DNA of 64,000 nt. Origin: Xiphydria camelus (taxonomy: Eukaryota > Arthropoda > Insecta > Hymenoptera > Xiphydriidae). Position 1 is the first letter of the stretch. Each line of letters opens with the position of its first letter. The stretch spans positions 11,836,083 through 11,900,082 of the forward strand of contig OY783195.1 of assembly GCA_963678675.1 (NCBI GenBank), read 5' to 3'. The position numbers and the translations under genes are program-made. Positions 47,686 through 64,000 of the stretch are shown here, piece after piece. The notes below the pieces were generated by a model that was not told where the DNA came from, made no database searches, and saw only the letters and a program-made list of their open reading frames with translations.

Positions 47686-49557
47686 TAGGGTAGAGGCACC
47701 GGTTTTAGCCACTGAACCAGTTTTAGCCATTTCCGACTTTACTTTGTTTTAAATAAGGCCAATGACATGCAATTTGCCAAATAAAGTTTTCATTTTCCGC
47801 CTCATATTGTTACCAACTGAATTCGAAATGCGCACGTCTCTTTTTTCCCACCATAAATATGTAAATGCCGGGTACCTCTGATAAGGTTGTGAATTTGACT
47901 GATCCTTAAGAGTTTTGTTAAGAAACTCGCTATTCAAATGTGCCAGCAATTTTCACATAACGCAACTGCCAGGGGGACAATTTTGATTTTATTACATAAT
48001 ATGTAAGTTCCTACTCTAGCTTATTTTTCATAATTTAGAGGAAATTTTTGTTCTAACCTAATAACATTAAGATGGCTATAAATGGAGCGGCGAAATAGTG
48101 GTTTTCCTAGTTTTAGTCACAAAATGGCTAAAACTGGCGCTTGAGTTTCACCAGTTATAGCCATCTTGGGTACTGTTAGTGCAGAGCAGAAGAAAACAGT
48201 TTCAGAAATATTGCAAGATGTTTGGAAATGGCCCGATTCATCCGTAACGACAAAAAGAAAACGAAATACCCTTAAATTACACAGGCCGACAAATTTCTGA
48301 CCCAGAAACTTGACCTTGTGTGCCCGAAGGATTTTGGTACGCTGAATCCGAATCCGGCCTCAGAATTAACCTTATACGTCAGGTTTTCGAGATATCCTAA
48401 CCTAAAAGTGCAAAAAACACGCTTTTCTGCTAAATTCGGGGTTATGTATCATCGCGAATAAATTTTTTTTCTAAAAACGGATGACGCCTTTTTAAATCAG
48501 CACTCTTACCCTTTAAAACCATGTCTCCAAATTTTGTATATCATTTTTTTTCATTGAGATATCTATGATTGAAACTAGGTACTTTCGCTATTTCAATACA
48601 GCATTGGGTCACATGCAATTTCCTTAACTCCCAACCCTGTAACCTAGGAGTGTATAACCTAAGTCCATTAAAACCCAAATGTCCTCAACCCCCCAACCCT
48701 GTCATATTACATATAGAAAAGACTGATATAATATATCGGTTCATTTGAAAAATTGCATGTGACCCAATGCTGTATTGAAATAGCGAAAGTAGCTAGTTTA
48801 AATCATAGATATCTCAATGAAAAAAAATGATATACAAAATTTGGAGATATGGTTTTAAAGGGTAAGAGTGCTGCTTTAGAAAAGCGTTATCGGTTTTTAG
48901 AAAAAAAATTTATTCGCGATGATACATAACCCCGAATTTAGCAGAAAAGCGTGTTTTTCGCACTTTTAGGTTAGGATATCTCGAAAACCTGACGTATAGG
49001 GTTAATTCTGAGACCGGATTCGGATTCAGCGTACCAAAATCCTTCGGGCACATAATGTCCTGTTTCTGGGTTAGGGTTTTCGTTAAATTTTGTCAGCCTG
49101 TGTTACCTTCAGTATTAACTTCTGACAAATGGCTTGAGATTGTAAAAGCCCGAGATATACTTACTATATAGACTTCTTTTTGATACATTATGCTTCTGTA
49201 TTTTCGGATATTTAATATACGTTTCTTAAAATTGTTTTATTTTATTTTATGCCTTCATTAACATTAATAATGTTAGTAAAACGTAACTGGCAGGTGGTGG
49301 CTATATTTGGTGCGTTCATGTGGCTATATCTAGAGCAAAATGGCTAAAACCGGTAGATATAGCAATTGTGAACCTATTTATTTTTTATACACAATTCTAT
49401 AATCAGTATCTCTTTCTTTTCTCCGACTGGAATTCCCTTAATGTGTCCTCTATCTACGTTTAGTTTACGCGAAGGAAATAACTTAGAAATACGTATAAAA
49501 TGCAATAGTGAATCATGTAACTTCGTTAAAGTGGCTATAACCGGTGCCTCTACCCTA
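47686..49557. mobile_element. Nested TIR element with ggcaccggttttagcca ends
   Basis: tagggtagaggcaccggttt (47686) is the inverse of aaccggtgcctctaccc ta (49557). acc flanks both sides (3 bp). ttttagcca / tggctaaaa recurs inside at several points. It contains a third element at 48278-49104. The frame 47949-47749 has no recognised function. Confidence 0.7.
48278..49104. mobile_element. Palindromic element, ~350-bp arms, third nesting level
   Basis: acacaggccgacaaatttct at the left mirrors tttgtcagcctgtgt at the right. The arms stay highly similar (ggattttggtacgctgaatc, cgaataaattttttt, gcattgggtcacatgcaatt) to about 48625 and 48745. The spacer repeats ccccaaccctgt-like motifs. Non-coding. Confidence 0.85.
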
Positions 49558-50577
49558 ACCTTTTAGAACCGTCATTTTTTACGTAATTACAACGTACGGT
49601 AGAACGTCATTATGACGTGATTTTTCTGACGTCGTGTGGATGTGCAATTAAGCCGTCTTTGCGACGTTAAAATGACGTCATATTTTTCGTCATCTGACGT
49701 CAGAACTGACCTTCAAAAAACGTCATTTCGACGTTAGTGTGCTTCCTGGGGTGTAAGCTAATGAATCTCCCAATATTTTTGTAGATAACTTTACTGGTTG
49801 CAAAAATTTTTCTACTGATGGAGGAGGTTTCAGAAGTGGAAATAAGTTCTTGATTCTTGCTCCTTTATCATATCCTAATAATTGTTTGGGTGTGGGTTTC
49901 CCCCATTCCTGAGGATAGTTGGTTTTAGACGAGGCACTTTCAGGGGAATTGACGTAGTGCACCAGAGCACACACGTGCTTATATCTTCCTCCAAGACCCT
50001 GTGGGCACGAGCACACGGCATTTTTCGTGTTTCGGTTCTTGTCAAGCTAAAAAGAAGTTCAAATAAGGATTTAATTTTTGGTAATACTTTTCCTTACTTT
50101 ACGTGCCCAAAAATAACTAATTCTAGTAAATACGTACTTTAATTTTAACATGGTAAGGCTTGCAAGCATTTTTGGTTTGAGGCACCACTTTGCCGGTTAA
50201 AGTCACTTCTTCTTTTCCCGGATCTTGCACCTCCACCACGTCAAGTACATGGTCCGCGCGAAATAATTTTTCCCCCTTCGAATCATTTTGTCCTCGTATA
50301 TGGGTGTTAACTACTGGACAAAATCCATATTTAATGATTTTAAGCATTTTTATTATTTTTTCCTATTATTGCCATAACAAATTGCACCGAAATGTTACAA
50401 ATGCCGTCCGGATGAGAGCGCGATTGTCGGCAACAGTAGTGCCCTCTCTAGTTCCTGCATGGTCCCTATGGTTGCGTTCAGCAAATCGAGCTTTAAGCGT
50501 GATTTATAAACTTTTCCGCTGCCGCTCCCGTCCGCCGTTCCCGTTCCCGTTCAAAGTTAAGACATAAGGAATCCTAA

Positions 50578-50713
50578 CACCCGGTTGCACCAACGGAACT
50601 TGAAAGTTAAGCTTGGCTTATCGGCAGTCACAGCCAATCAAATGCTCGGATTTTGAAGTTAAGCGGAGCTTACCTTCTGAGTGTCGCTTAAATGTCGCTG
50701 GTGCAACCAGCCC
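50578..50713. mobile_element. Harbinger-like MITE with TAA duplication
   Basis: acacccggttgcaccaac / gctggtgcaaccagccc ends are flanked by taa at 50575-50577 and 50714-50716. The arms carry agttaagcttggctt / aagcggagctta-type repeats. 136 bp. Confidence 0.7.
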
Positions 50714-50984
50714 TAAGTCGCCTTTATAAACGTCCGCTACCGCTCCCGTTCGCCGTTGCCGTTCGCCACTCCCGTTCAGACTTGGCCAAGTTTCAATTTC
50801 TCGCCGTTCCCGTTCGCGTTCCCAAACTGCAGCAATCACAACTGCGTCACGTGACCCTTAACCCTCCGTTAGTCGTGTTCAACCCACCCGACTAACGGAG
50901 AGTTAAAATGCTTTCTTATTACATTTACATTACATTTATAATATTCTGTAGCTAAATAAACTTATCTACAACAAACAAACGAAA

Positions 50985-51060
50985 GTACCGTATGTCCGCG
51001 ATCAAATGCACCATAGTAAAATTGCGAGTTTTGCATGAGCACACCCGCGGCTCTCCTCGT
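50985..51060. repeat. Segment shared with 36705-36755
   Basis: taccgtatgtccgcgat, ccatagtaaaattgcgag matches the left flank of the palindrome at 36705. It is probably the end of the same repeat family. Confidence 0.6.
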
Positions 51061-51404
51061 CCAATAGAATCACCGGACAAGCGTGAATGCGCATGCGTAG
51101 TCATCCGCGGGTGTTGTCGTTCAGATCGGTTTCGATACCATTTTTTGATTCAGGAGCTTCTTCACGGCAGCTTTCTAATCGCATCACACAAACGGTACGT
51201 GATCACTGGCATATGTTTATAAAACGCTAACCTCACAAATGTCAGAAATCAATATAACCTCAGAGCGTACGAATCATGGCAGCGGCAATGGGAACGGGAG
51301 CGGCAGCGGAAAAGTTTATAAATGACACTTTCAGACGGCAGCGGTAACGGGAACGGGAACGGCGAACGGGAGCGGCAGCGGAAGAGTTTATAAATCGCGT
51401 TTTA

Positions 51405-51593
51405 AGCTCCGCTACCGCTCAGTACGCTCAGAAGTAGCGCTCTGTTCTGCTGACAACAAGTTTCGGCCGTGGCCTTCGATACATTAGGCGCGTGGCGCGG
51501 TGGACTTAAACGATCGACTTGTCGTAATGAAATTTGGCTTTATAAAATTGTTTAGGAACAATCAATTTGAGAATCAGATTCGTTTTTAGTGCA
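51405..51593. repeat. Inverse copy of the 13930-14135 repeat
   Basis: cgctaccgctcagtacgctc, agcgctctgttctgctgaca, ggcgcgtggcgcggtgg and the following AT-rich part run antiparallel to 14135-13930. It leads directly into an atatatat...aaatgaatg leader before the microsatellite. Confidence 0.7.
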
Positions 51594-51615
51594 CATCTAT
51601 ATATATAAAAATGAA

Positions 51616-64000
<12,385 letters not shown>

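Larger units (their letters stand above)
46929..49748. mobile_element. 2.8-kb TIR element inside the YqaJ gene, acgtca-rich ends
   Basis: caggtagcacactgacgtta (46929) is the inverse of aacgtcgaaat..., closing acgttagtgtgcttcctg (49748). Subterminal zones repeat acgtc/gacgt densely on both sides. The flanks aggtgtct and gggtgtaa share ggtgt, a decayed target duplication; the YqaJ frame rejoins across it (LAYTP / TPLYRIF). It contains a 5S-like segment and a second, nested element. No transposase is recognised. Confidence 0.7.
46024..50347 (-). pseudogene. SWIM/YqaJ-type nuclease gene, split by transposons
   Basis: Exon 1 (50347-50138, MLKIIKYGFCPVV) splices by gtacgt / tttttag (50137-50047) to a frame with a SWIM finger, then a YqaJ-like nuclease: HSPEWFHQRVKRITASNVHR, ATPAMEYG-like PAMEYGKKMEDTALQIY, SPDVIKIYG, LLEIKCPYSC. 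YqaJ enzymes are lambda-exonuclease-type recombinases; E-x-K and the preceding Asp are visible. The gene is dead. An element sits in it (46929-49748). The frame slips in an A8 run near 46275 and resumes as LILDENGVQLKESHS, then slips again near 46160 to CDLFVYSPKG, ending at 46024. The SWIM finger reads CSCPQGLGGRYKH, with Tyr where Cys is expected. Confidence 0.75.
50487..51405. repeat. Inverted GC-rich cgttcccgttc repeats
   Basis: tttaagcgtgatttataaac, ttttccgctgccgctcccgt (50487) is the inverse of about 51330-51405. Units of cgttccc/cgttcgc and their complements recur at 50530-50570, 50740-50830 and 51285-51380. The same family appears at 13400-14135. It may be a palindromic element now interrupted by a MITE and unique DNA. 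Confidence 0.6.

Overview
This window comes from a nuclear insect (at least arthropod) genome. The evidence is spliced genes with short introns and GT/AG borders, a mitochondrial cox1 fragment that reads only with the invertebrate mitochondrial code, and a flood of DNA transposons. I cannot name the species. The sequence is AT-rich and mostly mobile-element DNA. Many elements are palindromes or long inverted repeats, several are nested two or three deep, and only one intact host gene is visible.

The host gene is Uvrag (UV radiation resistance-associated, an autophagy/endosome factor), on the minus strand from 36106 to 20359. I can trace seven exons with matching splice phases (36106-36002, 35730-35526, 23925-23338, 23048-22876, 22507-22281, 22194-22027, 21307-20359), giving about 804 residues. 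Intron 2 is 11.6 kb and holds at least eight elements, including a 2 kb palindrome (31514-33526). Intron 6 holds a nuclear copy of mitochondrial cox1. A second, less certain spliced gene lies on the minus strand at 44289-45160: a possible single-pass membrane protein, perhaps decayed.

Layout. 1-12.8 kb: small inverted-repeat elements; a degenerate minus-strand coding relic (about 700-1664); a terminal-inverted-repeat (TIR) element (5351-6710) that holds a SWIM zinc-finger exon in head-to-head inverted duplication; and a large palindrome (7804-10252) with another element inside. 12.84-18.41 kb: a DNA transposon with TIRs of roughly 240-310 bp, a broken DDE transposase that ends in a SWIM-like zinc motif, and GC-rich tandem repeats packed with promoter-type motifs. 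18.4-20.3 kb: three palindromic elements. 20.4-36.1 kb: Uvrag and its intronic elements. 36.7-38.4 kb: a palindrome and two near-identical 219-bp elements. 38.37-43.02 kb: a Ty3/gypsy retrotransposon with a truncated pol and one truncated LTR. 43.2-50.4 kb: a frameshifted THAP gene (plus strand) and a broken SWIM/YqaJ gene (minus strand), the latter split by a nest of three transposons. 50.4-51.6 kb: GC-rich inverted repeats. 51.62-64.0 kb: a (GTCT)n array of at least 12.4 kb that runs off the window.

How the parts may relate: THAP DNA-binding domains, DDE transposases, SWIM fingers and YqaJ-type nucleases recur here as broken pieces of two-gene DNA transposons, which I infer to be of the PIF/Harbinger-ISL2EU type. 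The inverted arms could be read into long hairpin RNAs. That would be a source of small RNAs, but the sequence alone does not show it.
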